IMG/VR virus record: IMGVR_UViG_3300011113_000117
Location: 1 to 28,294 of that record
Reading direction: 5' to 3' (one strand)
Origin: a virus
DNA length: 28,294 nt
Below the pieces are notes generated by a model, which was not told where the DNA came from, did no database searches, and saw only the letters and a program-made list of their open reading frames with translations. Positions 6,928 to 14,338 of this stretch are shown in pieces (the stretch's first letter is position 1; each line of letters opens with the position of its first letter). Position numbers and translations under genes: made by a program.

Positions 6928-7785
6928 ATGGCTATCAAGTTCACCCCTTTCACTGGCAAGCTGGATTACACCGTCTTGAACAATCCAACAGGAGCGACTC
7001 CGACTAACATTCAAGTCTTCACGACTCCCGGCGGAACATGGACAAAACCCCTTGGCGCAAAGAAAATTCGCGTTGAACTTGTTGGTGGGGGTGGCGGTGG
7101 CGGAAGTGGGCGCAAGGGAGCATTGGGAACAAATCGGTATGGTGGCGGTGGCGGCGGTGCCGCTGCTGTTACAGTCTATGAAATAGATGCGGCAAGCATT
7201 ATTTCCCCTGTGACTGTTTTGGTTGGTGCTGGTGGGCCGGGAGGAGCATCAATTACAACAAATGATACTAATGGAGCATTAGGAGCAAGTTTTGGCGGAA
7301 CAACAAGTTTTGGTTTGCTTAGAGCCGCAGGGGGGAATAAAGGAAACGGAGGGACAACAACTACTGGAACCGCTGGAAGCCTGCAAGGTATTGGTGTTTT
7401 CGTTGGCGGTGCTGGTGGGGCTGGATCATCTGGAGGCGGAACCTTGGCAAATTCTGGAGCTTATACTGGTGGCGGAGGAGGAGGCGCAGGACTTACTGCG
7501 GCAGAATTAAACGCAACTGGCGGAACGGGAGGTGCGGCAACTTCATACAATCAAGTTGGAGCGGCTGGAGGAACTTCACCTACACCACATAATTTACTCG
7601 CAACCCTTGGCCTTGGTGGTGGTGGTGGAAACTCTAATAACGCAGGCAATGGTGGCGCAGGTGGCGCAGGCGGTCTCTATGGTGGTGGAGGCGGAGGCGG
7701 TGCAGGGGCAACAAATGATGTTGGAAACTCCGGTGCAGGTGGTGCAGGTGGAAACGGAATTGCAATTATTACAACTTATTTCTAA
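6928..7785 (+). CDS. Glycine-rich tail fibre/tip protein
   Basis: A 285-residue protein. It opens with a short fibre-type N-terminus (MAIKFTPFTGKLDY). Next comes the conserved block FTTPGGTWTKPLGAKKI then RVELVGGGGGGG, the start of the glycine-rich domain found at the ends of many phage fibres. The remaining 200 residues are dominated by GGAGG-type stretches, which in known phage tips fold as polyglycine-II helix bundles with variable loops that touch the receptor. It is therefore a good candidate host-range determinant. The DNA is repetitive (GGTGGC runs), so slippage or recombination among repeats could vary it. Its stop overlaps the next start (TAATG). Confidence 0.75.
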   Translation: MAIKFTPFTGKLDYTVLNNPTGATPTNIQVFTTPGGTWTKPLGAKKIRVELVGGGGGGGSGRKGALGTNRYGGGGGGAAAVTVYEIDAASIISPVTVLVGAGGPGGASITTNDTNGALGASFGGTTSFGLLRAAGGNKGNGGTTTTGTAGSLQGIGVFVGGAGGAGSSGGGTLANSGAYTGGGGGGAGLTAAELNATGGTGGAATSYNQVGAAGGTSPTPHNLLATLGLGGGGGNSNNAGNGGAGGAGGLYGGGGGGGAGATNDVGNSGAGGAGGNGIAIITTYF

Positions 7786-8192
7786 TGAATATTTACGCTA
7801 TTATTGATAATGCTGGTGGTTGGCTAATTACATTGGTTCGCTGGGATGGCAACACACAAACATGGGAACCTCCCGCTGGAACCTATGCTGTTATTGCAAG
7901 CGAAATTGACATTGATTCACTGCCACCAAATCCTGCTGATATTGTTCTACACAATGCCGAACAATGGTTGAAAAGCCAAGGTTATGATGCGACTCAACTT
8001 GTAACCTTTACGGATATGGAACGGCAACTCGCGGCAGCAGGGAAAACATCTGCAAAGATGACCGCAGTTCGCGCATGGGCAAATCAAATTCTCGCTGAAT
8101 ATATTGCAACTCCAGAAAGTAAACCTTCATGGATTCCTGCTCCATATTCATTCAACGAAGCGATTACGGAAGCATTTAACGCACTGCAATGA
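7785..8192 (+). CDS. Hypothetical protein, possible fibre-assembly or fibre-accessory protein
   Basis: A 135-residue acidic protein that starts by TAATG overlap with the glycine-rich fibre gene. N-terminal features are a beta segment (YAIIDNAGGWLITLVRWDG) and WEPPAGT. The C-terminal half is helical, with AVRAWANQILAEY and a tail of aromatic and acidic residues. Short proteins coupled to a fibre gene are often fibre chaperones, and the tryptophan-rich pattern would suit that role, but I do not recognise a defined family. It is AT-rich like the fibre upstream. The call is by position only. Confidence 0.5.
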   Translation: MNIYAIIDNAGGWLITLVRWDGNTQTWEPPAGTYAVIASEIDIDSLPPNPADIVLHNAEQWLKSQGYDATQLVTFTDMERQLAAAGKTSAKMTAVRAWANQILAEYIATPESKPSWIPAPYSFNEAITEAFNALQ

Positions 8193-8452
8193 CCACCGAG
8201 CGACTGAACACCCTTATTGATGTTCTGGTAAAGTTGGCAACCCCGGTTGGAGTTGTCGTCATGCTCTACCTCCAGAGTCAATTTGTAACTCGGCAAGAGT
8301 TCGTGACTGCATCAGAAAAGCTCGACCTGCGAATCCAGAAGATCGAGGAAGTTTTGATCCGCATGGAAATGCGCGACGAAGTGGACTCGCTACACTCAAA
8401 ACAGATCGCAGACCATGAACAACGTCTGCGTATTTTAGAAAAAATCCCATGA
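8189..8452 (+). CDS. Inner-membrane spanin-like protein (TM plus coiled coil)
   Basis: An 87-residue protein with one transmembrane helix near residues 14-30 (LVKLATPVGVVVMLYL) followed by an all-charged coiled coil to the end. The next gene overlaps its stop and encodes a small lipoprotein. This arrangement (anchored coiled coil plus lipoprotein, overlapping) matches two-component spanins, which fuse inner and outer membranes at the last step of lysis in Gram-negative hosts. The order i-spanin, o-spanin, holin, endolysin differs from the usual order in lambda, where the spanins come last. An alternative reading is a holin accessory with a cytoplasmic coiled coil. It starts by ATGA overlap. 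Confidence 0.6.
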   Translation: MTTERLNTLIDVLVKLATPVGVVVMLYLQSQFVTRQEFVTASEKLDLRIQKIEEVLIRMEMRDEVDSLHSKQIADHEQRLRILEKIP

Positions 8453-8580
8453 AAATCATCCTCTCACTCATCGTAGTTGCACTTCTCTCTGGATGTTCAA
8501 CCCTTGGAATCTCACTTAGCACCGACTACGGGCAATTTTCTTACACTCTCCCTGAACCTAAACCCACATCATCCAAATGA
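8449..8580 (+). CDS. Outer-membrane lipoprotein, o-spanin candidate
   Basis: A 43-residue protein with a clear lipoprotein signal: MKIILSLIVVALLSGC, where LSGC is the lipobox and Cys16 would be lipidated. The mature part is only 28 residues and ends PEPKPTSSK. That is very short even for an o-spanin, but Rz1-type proteins are of similar size. The gene starts in ATGA overlap with the coiled-coil membrane protein and ends in ATGA overlap with the holin-like gene, which strongly supports its reality. A lipoprotein in a lysis cassette implies a host with an outer membrane. Confidence 0.65.
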   Translation: MKIILSLIVVALLSGCSTLGISLSTDYGQFSYTLPEPKPTSSK

Positions 8581-8753
8581 GCATCCTCAACATCATTCTC
8601 AACCACCTGAAGCAGAAATCAACATGGGCTGGCCTCGGCACAATCCTCGCGCTGGTCGGAATCCAACTCGACCCAGATCAACTCTCGTCCATCGGCGCGG
8701 CAGTCATCGGCCTCATTGGGGTCTATGAAGTGTTCCGTCACGAACAACGATGA
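8577..8753 (+). CDS. Holin-like small membrane protein
   Basis: A 58-residue protein with two hydrophobic segments: STWAGLGTILALVGI near residues 15-29 and SIGAAVIGLIGVYEVF near 38-53, joined by a short acidic turn (DPDQ). It ends with a charged tail (RHEQR). Size, two membrane helices and a place directly before the endolysin candidate, with ATGA overlaps at both ends, fit a holin that makes inner-membrane holes and times lysis. The pattern KSTWAGLG followed by YEVFR is familiar from small phage holins. Between genes there is no spacer, so expression must be coupled to the spanin genes. Confidence 0.65.
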   Translation: MSILNIILNHLKQKSTWAGLGTILALVGIQLDPDQLSSIGAAVIGLIGVYEVFRHEQR

Positions 8754-9286
8754 TCCCAAGCTCCAGACCCCAACAAAAACGAGAAGTCACCGAGAGGTTG
8801 CTTCTTGAGGCTGGCGTTACCGACAAGGTAGCTCTTGTTGGAGTCAGGGGATATTACATGGACAGCATGGGTGAGAAGGACAAGAATGATCGCGGAATCT
8901 ACGACGATGCGATTTTTGTCATAAGCCCAGATTGCTACGTTACCTTTAATGCTAACACTGATCCATCCAGATTCAGAAAAGGTATTGCCACGTTGATTCC
9001 GGGCGTTCACCGCTACCGGAAAGGAAACCACGGGATCAGTCGTGGGCCGGGCTACCCAGCCTTGCGTCCAGCAACCAAGGGAGAAATGCTCCCAGTTACC
9101 AGAGACGTTATCGGAAACGATATGGGTGTAGCAATCAACATCCATAAAGGCGGGCGCGGCACAACCTCAAGCGAAGGATGCCAAACAATCCCCCCCTCCC
9201 AATGGGACGCTTTTATCAATCTTGTCTATGAGCAGATGGATCGCTTCGGACAGAAAACCATACCATACCTACTAACAATCGCGTGA
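8750..9286 (+). CDS. Endolysin candidate with L,D-transpeptidase-like motif
   Basis: A 178-residue soluble protein right after the holin-like gene. Residues 129-150 contain I-N-I-H132-K-G-G followed by T-S-S-E-G-C144-Q-T-I-P. This resembles the His and Ser-x-Gly-Cys catalytic signature of the YkuD (L,D-transpeptidase) fold, in which Cys is the nucleophile. In a lysis cassette it would more likely cut peptidoglycan peptides (a carboxypeptidase/endopeptidase use of the fold) than cross-link them. No amidase, lysozyme or transglycosylase motif is visible and there is no signal peptide, so export would need the holin. It overlaps both neighbours by four bases. A TATCG palindrome lies within it at 9109. 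Confidence 0.6.
   Translation: MIPSSRPQQKREVTERLLLEAGVTDKVALVGVRGYYMDSMGEKDKNDRGIYDDAIFVISPDCYVTFNANTDPSRFRKGIATLIPGVHRYRKGNHGISRGPGYPALRPATKGEMLPVTRDVIGNDMGVAINIHKGGRGTTSSEGCQTIPPSQWDAFINLVYEQMDRFGQKTIPYLLTIA
9109..9122 (+). repeat. TATCG-N4-CGATA palindrome, copy 5
   Basis: TATCGGAAACGATA, the commonest form, inside the endolysin candidate gene, where it reads V-I-G-N-D. Confidence 0.8.
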
Positions 9287-11148
9287 AAAAGAAACAAAGC
9301 TGGAAGTTTATCGAGCATGGTCGAAACGTCCATGAAATCAAAATTACCCTTCCTCACGTAGGGGATGAGCAATGGGTGCTACTGCAAAGCGATGTCCACT
9401 GGGACAACCCGCATTGTGACCGAAAGAAGTTCAAGTCCCACCTTGATCTGGCACTCAAGCGCAACGCCCCCGTAATCGACGTTGGAGACTTCTTTTGCGC
9501 CATGCAAGGCAAGTATGACAAGAGGGCCAGCAAGAATGATATTCGTATGGAACATTGCAAGGGGGATTACTTGGATTCGCTCGTCAACACGGCGGCGGAA
9601 TATCTTGAGCCATACAAGAGCATCCTGACTGTTCGTGGACTCGGGAATCACGAGACATCAATATACAAGCGGCACGAAACCGATCTTTGCGATAGGCTCG
9701 CGGAAAAGCTACGTGCGGCTGGCGGCATTGCGCGTAAGGGTGGATATAGCGGTTATGTGAAAATCAGTCTTTGTCAATACTTCCCATCGTCACATGATTC
9801 CAAAAAGCTCTGGTATTTTCACGGGGCTGGCGGCGGAGGCCCAGTTACTCGCGGCGTGATCCAAACAAACAGGCAATCGGTGTATGTCGGCGATGCGGAC
9901 TTTGTTGTAACGGGGCACTGTTTTGATGATTCAACCGAAATTTTAACTCGCACTGGATGGAAAAAACACACAGAGCTTTCGCTTAATGAAGATGTGATGA
10001 CTTTCAATCGAGAAATACAGCGGATGGAATTTAATAAAATAAACTCAATTCATAGATATGATAACTATAAGGAACTTATTCAAATCAATGGAAGAAGTAT
10101 TGATTTGCAAGTTACCGACAAGCATGGTCTTTGGGTTGCTCCCGTATCTTCTCAAATCAAAAATCCAGTTACAAATGCAACTGAATGGCATTCCGAAACA
10201 GCAGAAGAAGCGTTTGGTAAAAAACTTGTATTTAGGCATTCTGGGATTGAAGATAATGATGGGCTTCCATTAAATGACGATCAGATAGCATTGCTTGCTT
10301 GGATAATGGCAGAAGGGAATATCGAAAAATGTTTAACAATAAGGATTGTTCAAGGCGATGCGAAAGATGGCAGAATTGAGGTTCTTGAGAGAAATCTTGC
10401 TGGTGCAGTCAAGGCTTTTTCAAAAAACCCACATAAAGGCGGCAAGAATACAAAACTTCAAATGTATCGCTACAATGTGCTGAATGGGCCGGAAGAAAGA
10501 AAATGGATTTTCCAATACTTGGATGAATCCAAAACACCAACAAATTTGCTTCGCAGGATGTCAAATTGGCAAAGGCGCATTTTTATTGATACATACATAA
10601 TGGCCGATGGGAGTGTTGATAAAACAAAAAATAGCACAGGATTTCAACTTGCCACAAATAGAAAAGATCATGCTGATTTTCTACAAGAAATCTGTATTAG
10701 ATCGGGATATAGAACGACTACAAGTTGGGGGCGTGACGGCAAAATGATTTACATTCATGCTTGCGAGCGCGAATTTACGATGGTTCAAAAACAAAATTGG
10801 ACTCGTGTTCCATATGCTGGAATTGTATGGTGTGTCTCCGTCGATAATCAAACGCTTGTCGTTAGGCGAAATGGAAAAGTTACAGTAACAATGAACACGC
10901 ACGATTCATTTCAGCTTCCAATCGAGCGCATTAGGCTCAACATGAAAAACGAAATTGAGTTCGCTCGCCAAACGCACATCAAATGTCCGGGCTACAAAGA
11001 AGAATATCGTGATGGATATGCGGGCTGGCACATCGAGCGTGGCGGTCCACCAAAACCAACCGGAGCATGGTGGATACGTTTTGTATTCGCCGGAGACACA
11101 AGAGCAACGAAGAGACAATACGAATACGAAATCATCGAAGCGAAATAA
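9283..11148 (+). CDS. Calcineurin-like metallophosphoesterase split by an intein
   Basis: A 621-residue precursor. The exteins form a metallophosphoesterase: S-D37-V-H39, V-G68-D69, G121-N-H-E, H180 and, across the splice, V-T-G211-H212 joined to T539-H540-D. These are the metal-binding and catalytic motifs of the calcineurin-like family, which hydrolyses phosphomonoesters or diesters (possibly nucleic-acid ends, but the substrate is unknown). The intein occupies residues 213-538, between H212 and T539, so the final GHTH motif exists only after splicing. The mature enzyme would be about 295 residues. The start is GTG, overlapping the endolysin stop (GTGA), which is unusual here but agrees with the coupled layout. 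Having an enzyme in the late structural region, between lysis and tailspike genes, is odd; it may be packaged or act late in infection. Confidence 0.85.
   Translation: MKKKQSWKFIEHGRNVHEIKITLPHVGDEQWVLLQSDVHWDNPHCDRKKFKSHLDLALKRNAPVIDVGDFFCAMQGKYDKRASKNDIRMEHCKGDYLDSLVNTAAEYLEPYKSILTVRGLGNHETSIYKRHETDLCDRLAEKLRAAGGIARKGGYSGYVKISLCQYFPSSHDSKKLWYFHGAGGGGPVTRGVIQTNRQSVYVGDADFVVTGHCFDDSTEILTRTGWKKHTELSLNEDVMTFNREIQRMEFNKINSIHRYDNYKELIQINGRSIDLQVTDKHGLWVAPVSSQIKNPVTNATEWHSETAEEAFGKKLVFRHSGIEDNDGLPLNDDQIALLAWIMAEGNIEKCLTIRIVQGDAKDGRIEVLERNLAGAVKAFSKNPHKGGKNTKLQMYRYNVLNGPEERKWIFQYLDESKTPTNLLRRMSNWQRRIFIDTYIMADGSVDKTKNSTGFQLATNRKDHADFLQEICIRSGYRTTTSWGRDGKMIYIHACEREFTMVQKQNWTRVPYAGIVWCVSVDNQTLVVRRNGKVTVTMNTHDSFQLPIERIRLNMKNEIEFARQTHIKCPGYKEEYRDGYAGWHIERGGPPKPTGAWWIRFVFAGDTRATKRQYEYEIIEAK
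9919..10896 (+). mobile_element. LAGLIDADG intein in the phosphoesterase GHTH motif
   Basis: A 326-residue intein. It begins with C213 in CFDDSTEILTRTGWKKHTEL (block A) and has T278-D-K-H281 (block B TxxH). Two LAGLIDADG-type motifs follow: LLAWIMAEGNI near 337-347 (acidic E344) and FIDTYIMADGSV near 434-445 (acidic D442). Block F/G is IVWCVSVDNQTLVV then VTVTMN, ending in N538, with Thr539 as the downstream nucleophile. The penultimate residue is Met rather than the usual His, as in some atypical inteins. The DNA is clearly AT-richer than the exteins, as expected for a recently acquired homing element. Both endonuclease motifs keep acidic residues, so homing may still be active. Confidence 0.88.
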
Positions 11149-11152
11149 CCCC

Positions 11153-11182
11153 TTGACACCTTAACCAGTATCGGAAACGATA
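11153..11182 (+). promoter_or_regulatory. Candidate promoter overlapped by a palindrome
   Basis: TTGACA at 11153-11158 sits in the same CCCTTGACAC context as the promoter at 3035. No good -10 is visible: at 17 bases the hexamer is AACGAT. The -10 region falls inside the TATCG palindrome (11169-11182). If this is a promoter, a protein bound to the palindrome would block it directly. It would drive the tailspike and downstream tail genes. Confidence 0.4.
11169..11182 (+). repeat. TATCG-N4-CGATA palindrome, copy 6
   Basis: TATCGGAAACGATA in the 42-base gap before the tailspike, ending 8 bases before the ATG and starting 10 bases after a TTGACA hexamer. Confidence 0.8.
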
Positions 11183-11190
11183 AAACCACT

Positions 11191-13179
11191 ATGGCAAGCT
11201 GCAACTGTAACCACGATCCATGCGGAGGCGCACTCAACCAACTCGCCACCCGTTCCGCGCAATACGCTCAATATACCGCTGGCCTCTATGAGGACTTCAA
11301 CCAAAAGTATCTTGGCTCGCGAGATGTGGCCCCAGTTCCAACTCCAGAAAATCCAATTCAAGAAGGCGCGTTGTATTGGAATAGCTCACAGGATAAACTT
11401 TATGTCTGGAACGGATCATCGTGGACTCCAACGATTGATGCCATAGGCGGTCCAATAAATGTCAAAACCTATGGCGCAACAGGAAACGGGACAACTGATG
11501 ATACTGCCGCCATTCAAGCCGCGATCAATGCTGCTCCTTCTGGTGCTGCCATTTATTTTCCAAGTGGGTCGTATCTTGCTGCTAAAATTCTAATCTCAAA
11601 AAGCATAACTATTTTTGGTGATGGAATTGATGTCACAGAATGGGTGTATTCACTAAACACTGGAGTAACTGCTGCGCCTCCATCAGCAGACGCTTACTTT
11701 GTTGTTTCTGGACAAAATACAGAATTTGATATTAGTAATGGAACGATTATTGATAAATTCGGATTGAGATATGTTGGTAATGATGTCATAACAACTGCAA
11801 TCGGATGCGCTGACGCTTACTCAACTAATGTGGCAAGTTTCCCAAAACAAATTAAAGTGTTCAATGTTAAAGTTGTAGATTTTTGGGATGGTATCTGGCT
11901 AAATACAAAAAGACTAATTGTTGAAAATTGTAATTTTGTTCTTACATATGGCAAGGCAAGCATCGGGCAGCCCAAGCCAATAGGCGGCACAATAAGCGGG
12001 CATCCTAATTGCGGAATTTTAAGTGTATACGGTTCATCTATTATTAAAAATAATAAATATGATGGACTGGAAGACTATACATTTTCAAATGCAAATGCAG
12101 GATATTTGCCTTACAGAACAGGCGGAGATGGTTTTGTTTACATTCAATTTAGAGACTGGGCGTTTACTGCATGGAACACAAATTTCGATGGAAAGCATGA
12201 ATGTTCAAATAATGTTATAGTAAACCACTATGTTGAAGGTATTCAGTATAGTTATCCAGCAGTAACAGTCGCTCCGCCAATAACTAATTCTTTAGTAATA
12301 TCAAATAATTCAATTAGATCAACTCAAAAGAATTTTGTAGATGCTTGGAGTTATATGCCATCCATTGCAGTTGTTTTAGGCGATTTCAAGCCAAACATTA
12401 AAATTGTCTCAAATAACATAGAAAACACTCCGATTGGTATAGATGTTAACGCAAATTCTATTGCGGATGGATACGGGAACATTGAAATTTCAAACAATGT
12501 TCTTAATGGTGTTGTGGTTGGAATATCTGTTTCCAAGTTGTCTGAAAAAGATATAATTTCTAACAATACAATTTTCTGTCAAAGCAAACCAAGGAAAAAT
12601 GCGTTGGCCTATGTGAACTCCCAAGGAATTTATGGACCGGACTCATATTCAAGTCTCTTTGGAATCTATGTGATGAACTGCAACCCATTAGTTGTAAATA
12701 ATACACTGGAGGCTGAATATGACTGGGAACTTGTAACTACATTGGTCTCGCAAAACTCAAATGTTTTGACTCTTTCAAGCGTGACAGGAATTGTCCCCGG
12801 ATTCGGATTAACTTTTTTGCTTTCAAACGATGTTAGAGTAATGCCTGTATTAAGTGTTTCAGGAAATAATGTAACAGTCGATCCGGCGTGGCTTGGAGGC
12901 GCAACAATTACTCCGGGAGCAACAGGGTATTATAGCAGAAACGCAACCCCAGCAACAGCCGGAATTGTTGTTGTGAATCAGCAGGCTAATTTGAAACAGA
13001 ACTTTTTTGGAACAACAATCAAGGGATTTTTGAGAGACATGGGGTCTGTTGATTATCCTAATCTGGGCGGTCAAAGCTCAACGCTGCACAACACGACAAC
13101 AATAAACGTCCAACAGCAAACAGCAACAAGGTTTCCCGGCGGTGTTGTCAAAATTGATGGATTCTATTACAAACTATGA
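11191..13179 (+). CDS. Tailspike with pectate-lyase-type beta-helix
   Basis: A 662-residue protein. Residues 1-80 are a virion-binding head: a Cys-rich start (SCNCNHDPCGG), a helical stretch, then YLGSRDVAPVP and the repeat-like block YWNSSQDKLYVWNGSSWTP seen in many phage fibres. From residue about 90, INVKTYGATGNGTTDDTAAI begins a pectate_lyase_3-type right-handed beta-helix, with many Asn-rich turns (SNN, NNT) out to residue about 510. The C-terminal 150 residues form another beta region. Such spikes usually bind and cleave a host surface polysaccharide; catalytic residues cannot be assigned by eye. The body is AT-rich compared with its 5' end, suggesting exchange of the receptor-binding part. 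It is preceded by a palindrome and a possible promoter, and its stop overlaps the next start. Confidence 0.8.
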   Translation: MASCNCNHDPCGGALNQLATRSAQYAQYTAGLYEDFNQKYLGSRDVAPVPTPENPIQEGALYWNSSQDKLYVWNGSSWTPTIDAIGGPINVKTYGATGNGTTDDTAAIQAAINAAPSGAAIYFPSGSYLAAKILISKSITIFGDGIDVTEWVYSLNTGVTAAPPSADAYFVVSGQNTEFDISNGTIIDKFGLRYVGNDVITTAIGCADAYSTNVASFPKQIKVFNVKVVDFWDGIWLNTKRLIVENCNFVLTYGKASIGQPKPIGGTISGHPNCGILSVYGSSIIKNNKYDGLEDYTFSNANAGYLPYRTGGDGFVYIQFRDWAFTAWNTNFDGKHECSNNVIVNHYVEGIQYSYPAVTVAPPITNSLVISNNSIRSTQKNFVDAWSYMPSIAVVLGDFKPNIKIVSNNIENTPIGIDVNANSIADGYGNIEISNNVLNGVVVGISVSKLSEKDIISNNTIFCQSKPRKNALAYVNSQGIYGPDSYSSLFGIYVMNCNPLVVNNTLEAEYDWELVTTLVSQNSNVLTLSSVTGIVPGFGLTFLLSNDVRVMPVLSVSGNNVTVDPAWLGGATITPGATGYYSRNATPATAGIVVVNQQANLKQNFFGTTIKGFLRDMGSVDYPNLGGQSSTLHNTTTINVQQQTATRFPGGVVKIDGFYYKL

Positions 13180-13934
13180 GCGATTTTCACATCCCCAATC
13201 TCAAGGTTGACACAATCACTGATCCGGTTGTTTTTAGCTCAACGCTAACCGCACCGAATGCAATATCTGTGCTTTCAACGCAAATTGCTAATGTCCAGAC
13301 AAATGATATTCGCTATGCTGGGCCAGATTTGAAACGATTAAGCAACGCTCCCGCATACGACTCATTGGGAGGATGGGTTCAGCTTGCAAGTTTTTATAGT
13401 GGAGGAGTTAGAGGAATTGCAGAACTTTTCTGCATTTTAGCTTGCACTCCACAAAATTTATACGTTACATTCAAGCTATTATTTTCTTTTGATCCATACG
13501 GATTAAGTCCTGACAAAGACTTCCCGCAATGCGTGTCGTTTAGAGAATTGGGTAGCGGATCACCAATCGAATCATGCAGGATTCGCCAATCTGCGCCCGA
13601 TCCCACGTCTGGAGTCAGAACTACATATTTCGATGTAAAGTATAAATCTTCTACAAGCGGAGTTACGTCTGGAACATTTGCAAACGCATTATTAAATGTT
13701 GGGTCAGTCTTGAGTGATAATAATTTCTTGGTTTCAACAGCTTCGGTTGTTAATCCCAATACAGCCGGACAACTGTTGAGCAGTGAATTTTATCTCGCGA
13801 ATAATTCAATCGTGAAAACAACAACAGGAGACTTCCTTGCCGCTCGCGAAGGACAAATGGTAATCAATACTGCCAGCAACACGTTAAAAATCTATGCCGA
13901 GGGCGCATGGCGAACAATCACTACATGGACCTAA
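13176..13934 (+). CDS. Fibre-type structural protein
   Basis: A 252-residue protein starting in ATGA overlap with the tailspike. The N-terminal region (NLKVDTITDPVVFSSTLTAP, then QTNDIRYAGP) looks like a fibre shaft of short beta repeats. The middle is a beta domain with four cysteines. The C-terminus (AREGQMVINTASNTLKIYAEGAWRTI) resembles the small block that also appears as YWNSSQDKLYVWNGSSWTP in the tailspike head, so the two may share an assembly fold. AT-rich like the tailspike, it may be exchanged together with it. It could be a second receptor-binding protein or a tailspike partner; no enzymatic motif is seen. Confidence 0.6.
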   Translation: MSDFHIPNLKVDTITDPVVFSSTLTAPNAISVLSTQIANVQTNDIRYAGPDLKRLSNAPAYDSLGGWVQLASFYSGGVRGIAELFCILACTPQNLYVTFKLLFSFDPYGLSPDKDFPQCVSFRELGSGSPIESCRIRQSAPDPTSGVRTTYFDVKYKSSTSGVTSGTFANALLNVGSVLSDNNFLVSTASVVNPNTAGQLLSSEFYLANNSIVKTTTGDFLAAREGQMVINTASNTLKIYAEGAWRTITTWT

Positions 13935-14338
13935 TGAAAACAATTACCTCACTTTTATTCGATCCGCAAAGCAACGCAGGAACAATCTACGCTGTATCTG
14001 GAGCGTTCACGCAGGCTTTCCCAGTGTATGTTGCTGCACTGCCTCAAAACGAGCAAGAAACCATTTCTGACGCGCTAAACACATTGTCGGTGCAATTACC
14101 CGAAGGAACCGCTTCTGTGCAACGTATCGGCATAGAGCGTCACGCAAACGAGGAAGGCGTAACATTCAACATAGAGGCCGTGGCCAAAGACTCTACTGGT
14201 GGAGTGACAGTTGCCCGTGCATTGGCAAGCGTCGAGACTACTACAAAACTTGATGCCCTATGGCAATACTTGCAAAATGTCATCAACACGGATTCTTCGT
14301 TATTAGTAAATATCACATACCCTAACTTTCAACCATGA
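13934..14338 (+). CDS. Hypothetical protein between fibre genes
   Basis: A 134-residue protein that I do not recognise. The start at 13934 is chosen because it makes the TAATG overlap used repeatedly here; an in-frame ATG at 13907 would give a 28-base overlap and is less likely. The sequence is mixed alpha/beta, with a helix near QNEQETISDALNTL and a beta region around VTFNIEAVAKDSTGG. There is no signal peptide, membrane helix or cysteine. Its position between fibre and tail genes suggests a small tail-associated or assembly protein. Confidence 0.6.
   Translation: MKTITSLLFDPQSNAGTIYAVSGAFTQAFPVYVAALPQNEQETISDALNTLSVQLPEGTASVQRIGIERHANEEGVTFNIEAVAKDSTGGVTVARALASVETTTKLDALWQYLQNVINTDSSLLVNITYPNFQP

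Noticed and set aside
7080-7770. GGTGGC-type repeats as a possible CRISPR or satellite array
   Set aside because: They encode the glycine-rich fibre domain in frame; there is no regular spacer-repeat unit.
9283-11148. Homing endonuclease as a separate free-standing gene in the phosphoesterase
   Set aside because: The frame is continuous, with splicing blocks at both ends and no internal start or stop, so it is an intein rather than an inserted gene or intron.
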